41,272 nucleotides of DNA. Origin: Clostridia bacterium (GTDB lineage: Bacteria; Bacillota; Clostridia; Oscillospirales; CAG-382). The stretch is from contig JAFSGD010000011.1 of assembly GCA_017434845.1 (NCBI GenBank), positions 1 through 41,272 of the forward strand, given 5' to 3'. Positions 31,039 through 38,785 of the stretch are shown here, in pieces. Both the position numbers and the translations under genes were made by a program. The stretch's first letter is position 1. Each line of letters starts with the position of its first letter. Below the pieces are notes generated by a model. That model was given only the letters and a program-made list of their open reading frames with translations, searched no databases and was not told the DNA's origin.

Positions 31039-31067
31039 ATTATAGCACAGCTTTTCTTAAATATCAA
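31039..31067 (-). promoter_or_regulatory. Promoter of the SGNH-dockerin gene
   Basis: TTGATA (31062-31067), 17 bp, TATAAT (31039-31044) on the minus strand; GAAGGAG precedes the start codon. Confidence 0.8.
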
Positions 31068-31080
31068 CAAAAATTATCGC

Positions 31081-31118
31081 AAAAAAGAAGCTCCCGAAGG
31101 AACAAATCCTTCGAGAGC
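31081..31118 (-). terminator. Terminator after the LCP gene
   Basis: Stem of about 12 bp (GCTCCCGAAGGA with TCCTTCGAGAGC, one mismatch), followed on the minus strand by TTCTTTTTT. Confidence 0.82.
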
Positions 31119-31126
31119 CTTGAAAA

Positions 31127-32470
31127 TCAATCGCCGTAAATCTTAGACCACAGATAATCTCTGTTCTTCTTTTCATCAAATACGATAACCGACATTCCGC
31201 GTTTTCTGTCGAGCTTATAAGAGCCCGAGCAGGGTACACGGCAGCTTACGATATCGTAGGAAACGTAATCGACGGCCTCAAACACCATCATTTTAAGCAT
31301 ATCCTTGGGCATATTCGTAACAACGTAGGGAAGAACGCATTTCAAAAGCTCGTGAAGCTCGGAAAGGCTGCTGCCCTTGCAGTTGGTTACAAACTGGCTG
31401 AGAAGATCGCGCTGGTGAAGCGTTCTTGTAAAGTCGCTTCCCGCAAAGTTACGGTTACGGGCATATTTAAGCGCAACTGTGCCGTCGATATGAATAACGT
31501 GTGTTCCGTCAATAGCCTCGGCCTTGGTAAGACCCTTAAGCTCATCGTATTTTTTGAAATAATCGTAGTTGTTTTTGTTGATCGTAAGGTCTATACCGCC
31601 GATGCTGTCGACCGCCAGCCTGAACGAAGAGAAGTTAACACGGGCATAATAATCAACCTGAATGCCGAAGTTTTCTTTGATCGTCTTCATCAAAAGCTTG
31701 GGGCCGCCCGCCGAGTGCGCGGCGTTGAGGCGGTTATCCTTATAGCCCGGTATTCTAACGTAGAGGTCGCGCATCAGCGAGGAGAAAACGATTCTCTTTT
31801 TAGTCGTGTTTATCGACATGATTATCATCGTGTCGCTTCTGCCGGTGCCTTTGTTGAAGGTATCGGCGCCGATAAGCAGAACGTTGATGACCTCGGAATC
31901 GTAATCATAGTTGATCTCGCTGTCATCGAAAAGACCCGAAAGAATGGTATCATCGGGCTCGAAGGGCTTTTGGGTGGGCTTTTTGCTGGTTTCGCCCGAG
32001 GAATCATCCTTGCTCGTATCGGGCTTTTTGCTGGTTTCGCCAACCGAGCTGTCGCCCGAGGCTTCGTCGGAGGTTTCATCCGAAACGTCCTCGGAGCCTT
32101 CGGTCGAGGAATCATCGGAGATTTCATCCGAAACGTCGCTTGAGGGGAAGCTTACGTCGCCGACAGATTCATCCCATTCCTCTTCGGGATCGGAAAAATC
32201 GAGGTCGTAGCTGATGTCCTCGTCGATGCCCCAGCTGGGATCATCGATGTTCTCGCCCGACCATTCCTCTTCGCCGGTATCGTAAGAAATGTAATCAAGC
32301 ATATGGTCGATATAGTAGTTAATGCCTATTACCGCAGCGGCAACAAGGGCAAGCAGAACGCCGAAAACGATGCAAAGGGTTATAATAACCTTTTTCTTTT
32401 TCGGCATTTTGGGCTTGGGCTGTTTGGTTTCAGCCGAAGCCTCTATTTCCTTTTCAGGCTTGTTATCCAT
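31127..32470 (-). CDS. LytR-CpsA-Psr (LCP) family wall-polymer ligase with long acidic stalk
   Basis: A 447-residue protein with a Lys-rich cytoplasmic N-terminus, one membrane helix (28-51) and an outside part. Residues about 60-185 are a disordered Asp/Glu/Ser stalk with repeated SSGETSKKP-type motifs. The LCP domain from about 190 shows RSDTMIIMSIN, SLMRDLYVRIPG, NRLNAAHSAGG, YARVNFSSF-x4-D-S-I-G-G-I-D-L and ALKYARNR with the downstream TRTLHQRD, the conserved Arg/Asp pattern of enzymes that transfer polymers from lipid carriers to peptidoglycan. The stalk is much longer than usual and would hold the enzyme away from the membrane. Confidence 0.92.
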   Translation of the reverse strand: MDNKPEKEIEASAETKQPKPKMPKKKKVIITLCIVFGVLLALVAAAVIGINYYIDHMLDYISYDTGEEEWSGENIDDPSWGIDEDISYDLDFSDPEEEWDESVGDVSFPSSDVSDEISDDSSTEGSEDVSDETSDEASGDSSVGETSKKPDTSKDDSSGETSKKPTQKPFEPDDTILSGLFDDSEINYDYDSEVINVLLIGADTFNKGTGRSDTMIIMSINTTKKRIVFSSLMRDLYVRIPGYKDNRLNAAHSAGGPKLLMKTIKENFGIQVDYYARVNFSSFRLAVDSIGGIDLTINKNNYDYFKKYDELKGLTKAEAIDGTHVIHIDGTVALKYARNRNFAGSDFTRTLHQRDLLSQFVTNCKGSSLSELHELLKCVLPYVVTNMPKDMLKMMVFEAVDYVSYDIVSCRVPCSGSYKLDRKRGMSVIVFDEKKNRDYLWSKIYGD

Positions 32471-32517
32471 AATATCTCTCCCGATATTTATTAGGCGGAC
32501 ATTGTTCGCCGATTGTG

Positions 32518-32546
32518 ATTATATCACTGTAAATCGGGTTTGTCAA
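32518..32546 (-). promoter_or_regulatory. Promoter of the LCP gene
   Basis: Consensus TTGACA (32541-32546), 17 bp, consensus TATAAT (32518-32523) on the minus strand. Confidence 0.88.
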
Positions 32547-32565
32547 GGATTGCGGAAAAGCTTGG

Positions 32566-33822
32566 TTATTTGCCGCTTTTTATGTTATTTTCGGTCATAT
32601 AATCGTCGATTTTGCATAATAAAACCGCGGTTTCGGCCTTTGTTAACACCGCCGAGATATCGACCGCGCCGTTATCGGTTTCGATAAGCCCTGCCGCAAC
32701 AGCCGCCGCAACAGCCGAATGCATCGGCTCGCTTGAGTTTTCGGCAACCGGAAGCGAAAGCGCGTTTGAAGCCATAAGCACCGCCTCGCCGAGCGTTATT
32801 TCGGCTTCGGGCAGGAATTTTCCGTTGTCAAGCGCAATAAGCCCCTTGTCTGCCGCCGCGGCGATATAACCCTTAAGTCCCGATGAGAGCCCGCCGTCAT
32901 CCGAAGCAACGCTGTCGGCAACTGCGGTTATGCCGTTATCATGCCCCGAAACCGACATAAGCATAACAAGAAACTCCATTCTCGAAACCTTTTTCTGCGG
33001 TTCGAAATAATAGCTTCCGTTTTCCTTTCGATAGATCATGGTGTTGTTTTCGCACATTCGGTGGGCATGAATGTGGTTAAGATCCTCCTGCATGTCGGCA
33101 AAATAGATTCCGCTTTCGTTTTCTTTAACCTCGATCGAAAGCGTTGCCCTTTCCGAAACGGCGCCGAAGCGGTCGGTTACGGTATAAACCATCTTATCGG
33201 TTCCGAAAAAGCCCTCGTTGGGCGAATAAACGATGCTTCCGTCGGCGTTAACGCTTATGAAGCCGTCGGCGGGATAAGTTATGACGTTAACGGTGAAATC
33301 ATCGCCGTTGGGCTCGGTTATGGCAAGGCTTGCGTTGCAGGGAATGCCCTCAACGGTTGAAATACCGCTGTTTTTGGCAACGGGGGGCGAATTTACGCTT
33401 TCGGCAAAAACGATGTCGCATTCGATCTCCTTTTCTTTAAACGACGCGCTGTCGCAGGTGAAGCCGAAGCTTGCGCCCGTGCAGCCCGCGGCGGGAACGA
33501 ATTTTAAATAGCCGAGCATTGCCGCGGGGATGGATTGGTCTTTAATAACCGCCTTTCCGTTATAAACCAGCGTGCCCGCGCCCTCGGGAATTGAGGTTAC
33601 GGTTATGTAGGTCAGCTTTTCACCGAGCAGGCTTTCGAATTCCTCTTTGCTGAAGGCGGCGCTTTCGCCGCGCTCGCAATGCTTGTTAAGCTTTAACTGC
33701 TTTTGTATTACCGAAAACGCGGGCGGCAAGCCGCTTTCGGTTTGCTCGGTGCCGTTGCCCGAGCAGGCGGTTAAGGTGAACAGCAGCGCAGTTAACACCG
33801 CTAACACGGTTAATCGTTTCAT
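32566..33822 (-). CDS. Lipoprotein with cadherin-like repeat and SLH-like domains
   Basis: A 418-residue protein with a lipobox LTAC (lipid Cys20). Around residues 145-230 is an Ig/cadherin-like module of the tandem-95 type (PPVAKN, then GFISVNADGSIVYSPNEGFFGTD, then YTVTDRFG). The C-terminal half carries SLH-like units: FADMQEDLNHIHAHRMCENN with F-E-P-x5-R-M-E-F, then two more degenerate ones (A-A-A-D-K-G-L-I with F-L-P-E-A-E-I-T, and A-V-A-A-G-L-I-E). SLH domains bind secondary wall polymers, so the protein may bridge membrane and wall. No enzyme motif seen. Monocistronic, divergent from mnmA. Confidence 0.72.
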   Translation of the reverse strand: MKRLTVLAVLTALLFTLTACSGNGTEQTESGLPPAFSVIQKQLKLNKHCERGESAAFSKEEFESLLGEKLTYITVTSIPEGAGTLVYNGKAVIKDQSIPAAMLGYLKFVPAAGCTGASFGFTCDSASFKEKEIECDIVFAESVNSPPVAKNSGISTVEGIPCNASLAITEPNGDDFTVNVITYPADGFISVNADGSIVYSPNEGFFGTDKMVYTVTDRFGAVSERATLSIEVKENESGIYFADMQEDLNHIHAHRMCENNTMIYRKENGSYYFEPQKKVSRMEFLVMLMSVSGHDNGITAVADSVASDDGGLSSGLKGYIAAAADKGLIALDNGKFLPEAEITLGEAVLMASNALSLPVAENSSEPMHSAVAAAVAAGLIETDNGAVDISAVLTKAETAVLLCKIDDYMTENNIKSGK

Positions 33823-33904
33823 ATCGGTTCAAACCTTTCTTGATAAATCTGCTACAATATAATATTATTTGTTCGGCGTTAATATACGCTTCGCGCAAAA
33901 AATC

Positions 33905-33933
33905 TTGATAACACGGCGAATGTGTGATAAAAT
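33905..33933 (+). promoter_or_regulatory. Promoter of the mnmA operon
   Basis: TTGATA (33905-33910), 17 bp, TAAAAT (33928-33933). Confidence 0.72.
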
Positions 33934-33966
33934 CAATGCAGAAACAAGAAACGGCGGTTATTTTTT

Positions 33967-35016
33967 ATGAAAAACAAGTGCCTAACGGCAGTTAGCGGCG
34001 GCGTTGACAGCGCAACCGCTTTGCTTCTTATGAAAAACGCGGGCTTTGAGGTCGGCGGAATAACCATGATACAGTTCGGGCGCGAGCTGGTTCCCGATGC
34101 GTCAACGTCAGAGGCCGAGGCGGCAAAAGCGCTTTGCGAAAGGCTTTGCGTGCCGCATCAAACCGTTGACCTGCGTGAAAAATTCCGCGAAACCGTCGTT
34201 GCCGGTTTTATAAGGGCTTACGAAAACGGCGAGACCCCCAACCCCTGCGTTGTTTGCAACCGTTTTATAAAATTCGGCGCGCTTGCCGAAATCGCCTTCG
34301 AAAACGGCGCAAGCGCATATGCAACGGGGCATTACGTTCGCGTTAAGCCTTGCGGCGACAGAAAGCTGATCCTTCGCGCACGCGACAGCGAAAAGGACCA
34401 AAGCTATATGCTTTGGATGCTTACCCAAGAGCAGATAAAGAATTTTTATGCGCCGCTGGGCGAATATACGAAAAAAGAGGTTCGCGAAATTGCCGCCGAA
34501 AACGGAATCGCATCGGCAGACAAGCCCGACAGTCAGGATATTTGCTTTATTCCCAACGGCGATTACCGCGAATTTCTCGAAAGAGTTGCGCCCTGCAACG
34601 ACCCTTCGGGCGATTTCGTTCATTTGAACGGTAAAATACTCGGAAAGCACAACGGTCAGCGGAGCTATACGGTCGGACAACGCAAGGGGCTCGGCATTGC
34701 ATACAGCGAGCCGCTTTACGTTATCGGGCGCGATATGCAAAAAAACCGAATCATTCTCGGAAGCAATTCCGATCTTTTTAAAACCTCTTTCGTTTTGAAA
34801 AACGCCTCGTTTTCGGCTTGCGATATGCCGAGCGGCGATATGCATTGCCTTGCGCGCATCCGCTATCGCGCGCCGTTTGTTGATGCGCGCGTTATTCCGC
34901 TTGGCGATAACCGCCTGCTCGTTGAAACGGCAGAGCCGGTTCGCGCGGTAACGCCGGGGCAATCCTGCGTTTTCTATGACGGCGATGCCTTGCTCGGCGG
35001 AGGTATTATAGAATAA
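33967..35016 (+). CDS. mnmA: tRNA 2-thiouridylase MnmA
   Basis: Adds sulfur to U34 of the Lys, Glu and Gln tRNAs. The PP-loop SGGVDS is at 10-15. NPCVVCNR (92-99) holds Cys97, aligning with the active-site Cys of E. coli MnmA, plus an extra Cys94. DSQDICFIPNGDY holds the second catalytic Cys193, and GQRKGLG is also conserved. The 349 residues are close to the usual family length. The ribosome binding site is weak (GGCGG about 9 bases before the ATG). First gene of a tight four-gene operon. Confidence 0.95.
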   Translation: MKNKCLTAVSGGVDSATALLLMKNAGFEVGGITMIQFGRELVPDASTSEAEAAKALCERLCVPHQTVDLREKFRETVVAGFIRAYENGETPNPCVVCNRFIKFGALAEIAFENGASAYATGHYVRVKPCGDRKLILRARDSEKDQSYMLWMLTQEQIKNFYAPLGEYTKKEVREIAAENGIASADKPDSQDICFIPNGDYREFLERVAPCNDPSGDFVHLNGKILGKHNGQRSYTVGQRKGLGIAYSEPLYVIGRDMQKNRIILGSNSDLFKTSFVLKNASFSACDMPSGDMHCLARIRYRAPFVDARVIPLGDNRLLVETAEPVRAVTPGQSCVFYDGDALLGGGIIE

Positions 35017-35018
35017 CC

Positions 35019-35927
35019 ATGCAGGAAAGCTATTATTCGCTCAACAGCTATTTAAAGCAGTGCTTCGGTGAAAAGGTCTATAAGATTTCGCTCGATTTGG
35101 GGCTTAGCTGTCCCAACCGCGACGGAACGCTCGACACGCGCGGATGCATATTCTGCAATAACGGAAGCTCGCACTTTGCCGCAAAGGGCTGTGATATTTC
35201 CGAGCAGATAGCGCGCGCAAGGGAGCTTATTTCGAAAAAGACCGATGCAAAGCTTTTTATCGCCTATTTTCAAAGCTTTACAAACACCTATGCGCCCGCA
35301 GAGCAACTTGAGCCGATCTTTAAAAGCGTTGCCGAACGGCAGGACATTGCCGCGCTTTCGATCGCAACCCGCCCCGATTGTCTGCCGAGCGATATATTGC
35401 AAATGCTTGAGCGGCTTGCCCGAATAAAGCCGATATTCGTAGAGCTCGGGCTTCAGACGGCAAACGAAAAAACGGCGGAATATATTCGCCGTTGCTATAA
35501 AAACGAGGTCTATTGCGATGCGGTCGCAAGGCTTAAGGCAATCGGAATAAACGTTGTAACCCACGTTATCATCGGGCTTCCGAACGAAACGAGGGAAGAT
35601 ATTCTTAAAACCGTTAAGCTTGCGGTCGATTCGGGAACGAACGGCATCAAGCTTCAGCTGCTTCATATTCTTCGCGGAACCGATCTTTATGACGATTACG
35701 TAAACGGCAAGGTGTTTCCGCTTTCGATAGAGGAATATATGGACATTCTTTTTGATTGCATCGAGCATCTGCCCGAAGAAACGGTCGTTCACCGCATAAC
35801 CGGCGATGCACCCAAGGCACTTCTTGCCGAGCCGAAATGGAGCGCCGACAAGAAAACGGTTTTAAACACGATAAACCGCGAGCTTAAGGCGCGCGGTATC
35901 AGGCAAGGAAGGCTTTATAATGTTTGA
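35019..35927 (+). CDS. Radical SAM protein, YhcC family
   Basis: A 302-residue iron-sulfur enzyme of the TIGR01212 / YhcC type. The cluster cysteines are C31, C43 and C46 (CX11CX2C, a spacing typical of this family rather than CX3CX2C), in LSCPNRDGT and CIFCNN. FVELGLQTANEKTA and HVIIGLPNETREDI are the conserved radical SAM strands. The function of the family is not established. The start lies two bases after the mnmA stop and depends on a distant GGAGG or on coupling; the stop overlaps the HAD gene by 8 bases. Confidence 0.88.
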   Translation: MQESYYSLNSYLKQCFGEKVYKISLDLGLSCPNRDGTLDTRGCIFCNNGSSHFAAKGCDISEQIARARELISKKTDAKLFIAYFQSFTNTYAPAEQLEPIFKSVAERQDIAALSIATRPDCLPSDILQMLERLARIKPIFVELGLQTANEKTAEYIRRCYKNEVYCDAVARLKAIGINVVTHVIIGLPNETREDILKTVKLAVDSGTNGIKLQLLHILRGTDLYDDYVNGKVFPLSIEEYMDILFDCIEHLPEETVVHRITGDAPKALLAEPKWSADKKTVLNTINRELKARGIRQGRLYNV

Positions 35928-36540
35928 TTTTGTTATTTGGGATTTCGACGGTACGCTTTTCGACACATATCCCTTGATTGTGGAAACCTATATAAACGAG
36001 CTTGCGCTTTTGGGCATTAAGGAAAGCGACGAAAGGGTCGAACGTCTTGTGAGAACCTCGTTCGGCACGCTTCACCGCTATCTTTCCGAAAGCTATGGGC
36101 TCGGAAGCGAATTTTGGGAGAAATGCTCGAATTCGCGCCGAGGCGAAGAGCAAAAGCGCGCGTTTGCCTTCAAGGGCGCGTTCGGCTTGCTTTCGGATAT
36201 TATCGCCCTTGGCGGAAGAAACGCAATTTACACCCACCGCGGTGCCTCTACCTTTTCTTTGCTTGAAAAGGCGGGAATGAAAAATCTGTTTTGCGATTTT
36301 GTTACCGAAGCCGATAATTTCCCACCGAAGCCCTCGCCCGATGCGGTCGAGGCGCTTATAGCGCGCAACGGTGCAAGCAAGGAGCGCGCGATCATGGTCG
36401 GCGATCGCGAGATCGACGTCGGCTCGGGAATCAACGCGGGCATAAATGCCTGCCTGTTCCGCGCGCTTTCGTTCGAAAACACCGAGGCGAACTTCACCGC
36501 GCGCGATTATGCCGAGCTCAGAAAAATCATTTTGGGGTGA
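35920..36540 (+). CDS. HAD-superfamily phosphatase
   Basis: A 206-residue cytoplasmic hydrolase. Motif I is DFDGTLFDT (nucleophile Asp8, acid-base Asp10), motif II is Thr in IYTHRG, motif III is Lys in PPKPSPDA and motif IV is GDREIDV. This is the phosphoglycolate phosphatase-like branch with a helical cap, and the substrate cannot be named. Overlaps the radical SAM gene in front and ends 3 bases before the next gene. Confidence 0.87.
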   Translation: MFDFVIWDFDGTLFDTYPLIVETYINELALLGIKESDERVERLVRTSFGTLHRYLSESYGLGSEFWEKCSNSRRGEEQKRAFAFKGAFGLLSDIIALGGRNAIYTHRGASTFSLLEKAGMKNLFCDFVTEADNFPPKPSPDAVEALIARNGASKERAIMVGDREIDVGSGINAGINACLFRALSFENTEANFTARDYAELRKIILG

Positions 36541-36543
36541 ACT

Positions 36544-37488
36544 ATGAAATACTTTTTAATAGCCGCCGCGGTTTTGTTGGCGGCTGCGGCGTTTGGCTTC
36601 TTTTGGTTTGCGCGGTTTGCCTATAAAAAGGCGTTTTATCATCCGAAGGAAAAACGGGCGGATATTTTCACGCTTCCTCCGGGAAAGCACTATGAAGAAA
36701 AACGCGATTATATGCTTTCGCTTATCGAGGCGACGGTTGCGCTTGAATACGAGCGCGTTTCAACCGCCGCGCGCGACGGATTGAAGCTTAACGGAAACTA
36801 TTACGAAAGCAAAAATGCAAACGAAAACGCGATATTGCAAATAGAGTTCCACGGCTATCGCGGAAGCGCCTACCGCGATTTTTGCGGCGGAACGCGAATT
36901 GCGCTTGAGGCGGGTTGCAACGTTCTTGCGGTTGAACAGCGCGCCAACGGCGAAAGCGAATCAAACACAATAACCTTCGGCATAAAAGAGCGCTTCGATT
37001 GCCTTTGCTGGATAGATTATGCCATAAAACGATTCGGAAGCGACGTCAGAATAATTCTTTCGGGCGTTTCGATGGGCGCGGCAACGGTTTTGATGGCGGC
37101 GGGCGAAGTTCTGCCCGAAAACGTTATCGGAATCATCGCCGACTGTCCCTATTCCTCGCCGCTTGATATTATCGAAAAGGTTGGCGGCGACATGGGCTTG
37201 CCGAAAAAGGCGGCAGGGCTTTTCAGCCTTATCGGCGCAAGGCTTTTCGGCGGATTCAACCTGCGCGAGAGCTCGGCGGTCGAGGCGGTTAAGAAAACCG
37301 ACCTGCCCATACTTATTTTTCACAGCGAGGACGATAACTTCGTTCCCTGCGAAATGAGCCGAAGGATCGCAAAGGCGGGCAAAACGGTTCGGCTCGAAAC
37401 CTTCCCCGAAGCCGCCCACGCGCTGAGCTTTATTAAGGATGAACCGCGCTATCGCGCTCTGCTTGCCGAGTTTTTATCGAATTTTTAA
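36544..37488 (+). CDS. Membrane-anchored alpha/beta hydrolase
   Basis: A 314-residue protein with an N-terminal hydrophobic helix (2-24) that is probably an uncleaved anchor. The alpha/beta hydrolase fold shows the oxyanion region EFHGYRGSA (101-109), nucleophile Ser176 in GVSMGAA, Asp263/Asp264 in HSEDDNFVP and His292 in EAAHALS. Such proteins are annotated as peptidases or esterases of the BEM46/YqkD kind; the substrate is unknown. Last gene of the mnmA operon; a hairpin at 37508 follows at once. Confidence 0.87.
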   Translation: MKYFLIAAAVLLAAAAFGFFWFARFAYKKAFYHPKEKRADIFTLPPGKHYEEKRDYMLSLIEATVALEYERVSTAARDGLKLNGNYYESKNANENAILQIEFHGYRGSAYRDFCGGTRIALEAGCNVLAVEQRANGESESNTITFGIKERFDCLCWIDYAIKRFGSDVRIILSGVSMGAATVLMAAGEVLPENVIGIIADCPYSSPLDIIEKVGGDMGLPKKAAGLFSLIGARLFGGFNLRESSAVEAVKKTDLPILIFHSEDDNFVPCEMSRRIAKAGKTVRLETFPEAAHALSFIKDEPRYRALLAEFLSNF

Positions 37489-37507
37489 AATAAAAAACAG
37501 GAACGCT

Positions 37508-37703
37508 TGCGAGACTTCCCACAAGGAAGTCTCGCAGTTTTATTCGCCAAATATATTTGGCGAGTGATATTGCTTCGCAGTTATATTCGGCTAACGCCGA
37601 GTGGTATTGCCTTCGGCAGTTTGAGGCGAATAAAATAACACTGAAACCGTAAGGTTTCAATAACACTATTGCTTTGCAATAATATCACTCCGACGAAGTC
37701 GGA
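37508..37703 (+). repeat. Array of eight consecutive hairpins
   Basis: Eight stem-loops follow one another: 37508-37536 (12-bp stem, also the likely terminator of the mnmA operon), 37544-37563 (perfect 20-base palindrome), 37569-37581 (TTC loop), 37585-37602, 37606-37620 (TTC loop), 37642-37659 (GTAA loop), 37667-37681 (TTT loop) and 37689-37703 (GAA loop). Linkers are variants of AGTGATATT or its complement AATATCACT. In addition TTTTATTCGCC (37538-37548) pairs perfectly with GGCGAATAAAA (37625-37635), an 11-bp helix enclosing the middle hairpins and competing with the palindrome. This non-coding stretch fills most of the 351-base gap 37489-37839. The function is unknown. Confidence 0.8.
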
Positions 37704-37710
37704 ATAAAAC

Positions 37711-37739
37711 TTGAATAATATAAACTGTTATGATATAAT
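37711..37739 (+). promoter_or_regulatory. Promoter of the deformylase gene
   Basis: TTGAAT (37711-37716), 17 bp, TATAAT (37734-37739), right after the hairpin array. Confidence 0.75.
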
Positions 37740-37746
37740 GGGTTTG

Positions 37747-37788
37747 GGCATAGCACAATAAAGCGTTTGTGCTTACAAATGCGATGCC
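37747..37788 (+). other. Structured leader of the deformylase mRNA
   Basis: GGCAT (37747-37751) pairs with ATGCC (37784-37788), and GCACAA (37753-37758) pairs with TTGTGC (37767-37772), giving a two-part hairpin near the 5' end of the roughly 95-base leader. It matches no riboswitch I recognise. Confidence 0.45.
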
Positions 37789-37839
37789 GGTTCTTCTAAA
37801 TCAGTTCGATAAATAAGAATTTTATGGAGGTAAAGATAA

Positions 37840-38301
37840 ATGGCAATTCGACAAATGAGATATGATGGTGATGATGTGCTTCGTAAGAAGTGCAAAGAAG
37901 TAACAGAGGTAAACGATAGAATACGAATGTACTTGGACGATATGCTTGACACATTACACGCAACAGAAAACGGTGCAGCTCTTGCAGCGAACCAAGTGGG
38001 TATTTTGAGAAGATTGGTCGTAATCGACTATTGTGATATGGTTCTCAAACTCGTCAATCCTGTAATTATTGAAAAAAGCGGCACACAGGAATGTGTGGAG
38101 GCTTGCCTTAGTTTCCCCGGACGTTGTGCTAAAACAATTCGTCCTCAGAAAGTAACGGTAAAGGCGCTGAATGAAAAGGGTGAGGAAATTATCGTTGAGG
38201 GCGAGGATGAAATGGCAAAGTGCTTTTGCCACGAATTAGAACATCTTGACGGTAAAGTATTTCTTGATGATGCAGTTGAAGAATTATTTTACGAGGATTA
38301 A
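37840..38301 (+). CDS. def: Divergent peptide deformylase
   Basis: A 153-residue cytoplasmic metalloenzyme that removes the formyl group from new proteins. All three family motifs are present but altered: GAALAANQ (45-52, usual GxGxAAxQ), EACLS (87-91, usual EGCLS; metal ligand Cys89) and HELEH (131-135, usual HExDH). Metal ligands Cys89, His131, His135 and catalytic Glu132 are kept, so activity is likely. Codon use is AT-richer than in all neighbours (AGA, GAT, AAT, TTG), suggesting transfer. It has its own promoter, GGAGG at 37826-37830 and its own terminator, and is preceded by the hairpin array. It is probably a second deformylase, not the housekeeping one. Confidence 0.88.
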   Translation: MAIRQMRYDGDDVLRKKCKEVTEVNDRIRMYLDDMLDTLHATENGAALAANQVGILRRLVVIDYCDMVLKLVNPVIIEKSGTQECVEACLSFPGRCAKTIRPQKVTVKALNEKGEEIIVEGEDEMAKCFCHELEHLDGKVFLDDAVEELFYED

Positions 38302-38368
38302 GAGGTACTAAAGCAAAGTGAAATTTCAGTTTGACGGAGAGACAAATTCCAATTTATCGAATAGTAAA

Positions 38369-38405
38369 AACACCGACAGATCTTAAAATCCGTCGGTGTT
38401 TTATT
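38369..38405 (+). terminator. Terminator after the deformylase gene
   Basis: AACACCGAC / GTCGGTGTT stem followed by TTTTATT, 67 bases after the stop. Confidence 0.85.
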
Positions 38406-38524
38406 ATCCTTATGAGAAGTAGCCATTTCGTTCCTGTTTTTTTATGCGTTTTTATTGTTGCGGGGTGTATAGCTCGATCCGTTCCTCGAAGCACAATCCC
38501 GAATGTCAACAAAATTCGGCAATA

Positions 38525-38659
38525 TCAGCCGAAACAGCCCGAAAGAATGCTTAAAACGACCAAAACAACCGCGCTTCCCGCCGCGCCCTTGAGAAAACCG
38601 TTGATGAAGCCATCACGGTCATAAACTGTTTTTTTCGCCATTTTTACCATTTGTTTCAT
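38525..38659 (-). CDS. 44-residue single-helix membrane protein
   Basis: A short reading frame, MKQMVKMAKK, then TVYDRDGFINGFLKGAAG, then a hydrophobic helix SAVVLVVLSILSGCFG ending at the stop. The charged N-terminus plus one C-terminal helix looks like a small membrane protein. AAGGAG at 38669-38674 is 9 bases before the ATG, and a TATAAT box lies further up. I do not recognise it. The plus-strand reading here is interrupted by the deformylase terminator and lacks a start site, so the minus strand is favoured. Bases 38406-38524 downstream hold nothing recognisable. Confidence 0.6.
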   Translation of the reverse strand: MKQMVKMAKKTVYDRDGFINGFLKGAAGSAVVLVVLSILSGCFG

Positions 38660-38707
38660 TTTCGATATCTCCTTTTAGTTTATGTTTTTCTTTGCTTTTG
38701 CAAGGCT

Positions 38708-38713
38708 ATTATA
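38708..38713 (-). promoter_or_regulatory. -10 box for the 44-residue protein gene
   Basis: TATAAT on the minus strand about 49 bases before the start codon; 17 bp further upstream is only a weak -35 (TGAATA, 38731-38736). Confidence 0.45.
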
Positions 38714-38785
38714 TCGCATTGCGTGTCCTATATTCAGTACATTGAACGCAAAATATCGAACAAATTTTCGTTTTTTCAAAAAACA

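Noticed and set aside
37544..37563. Transposon inverted repeat
   Set aside because: The palindrome is a single local hairpin, no transposase is nearby and no target-site duplication can be made out.
37508..37703. CRISPR array
   Set aside because: The units are different self-complementary hairpins, not identical direct repeats with unique spacers, and there are no cas genes.
38331..38624. A 97-codon plus-strand frame after the deformylase
   Set aside because: It runs through the deformylase terminator, has no ribosome binding site and no recognisable domain. The minus-strand 44-residue frame is better supported.
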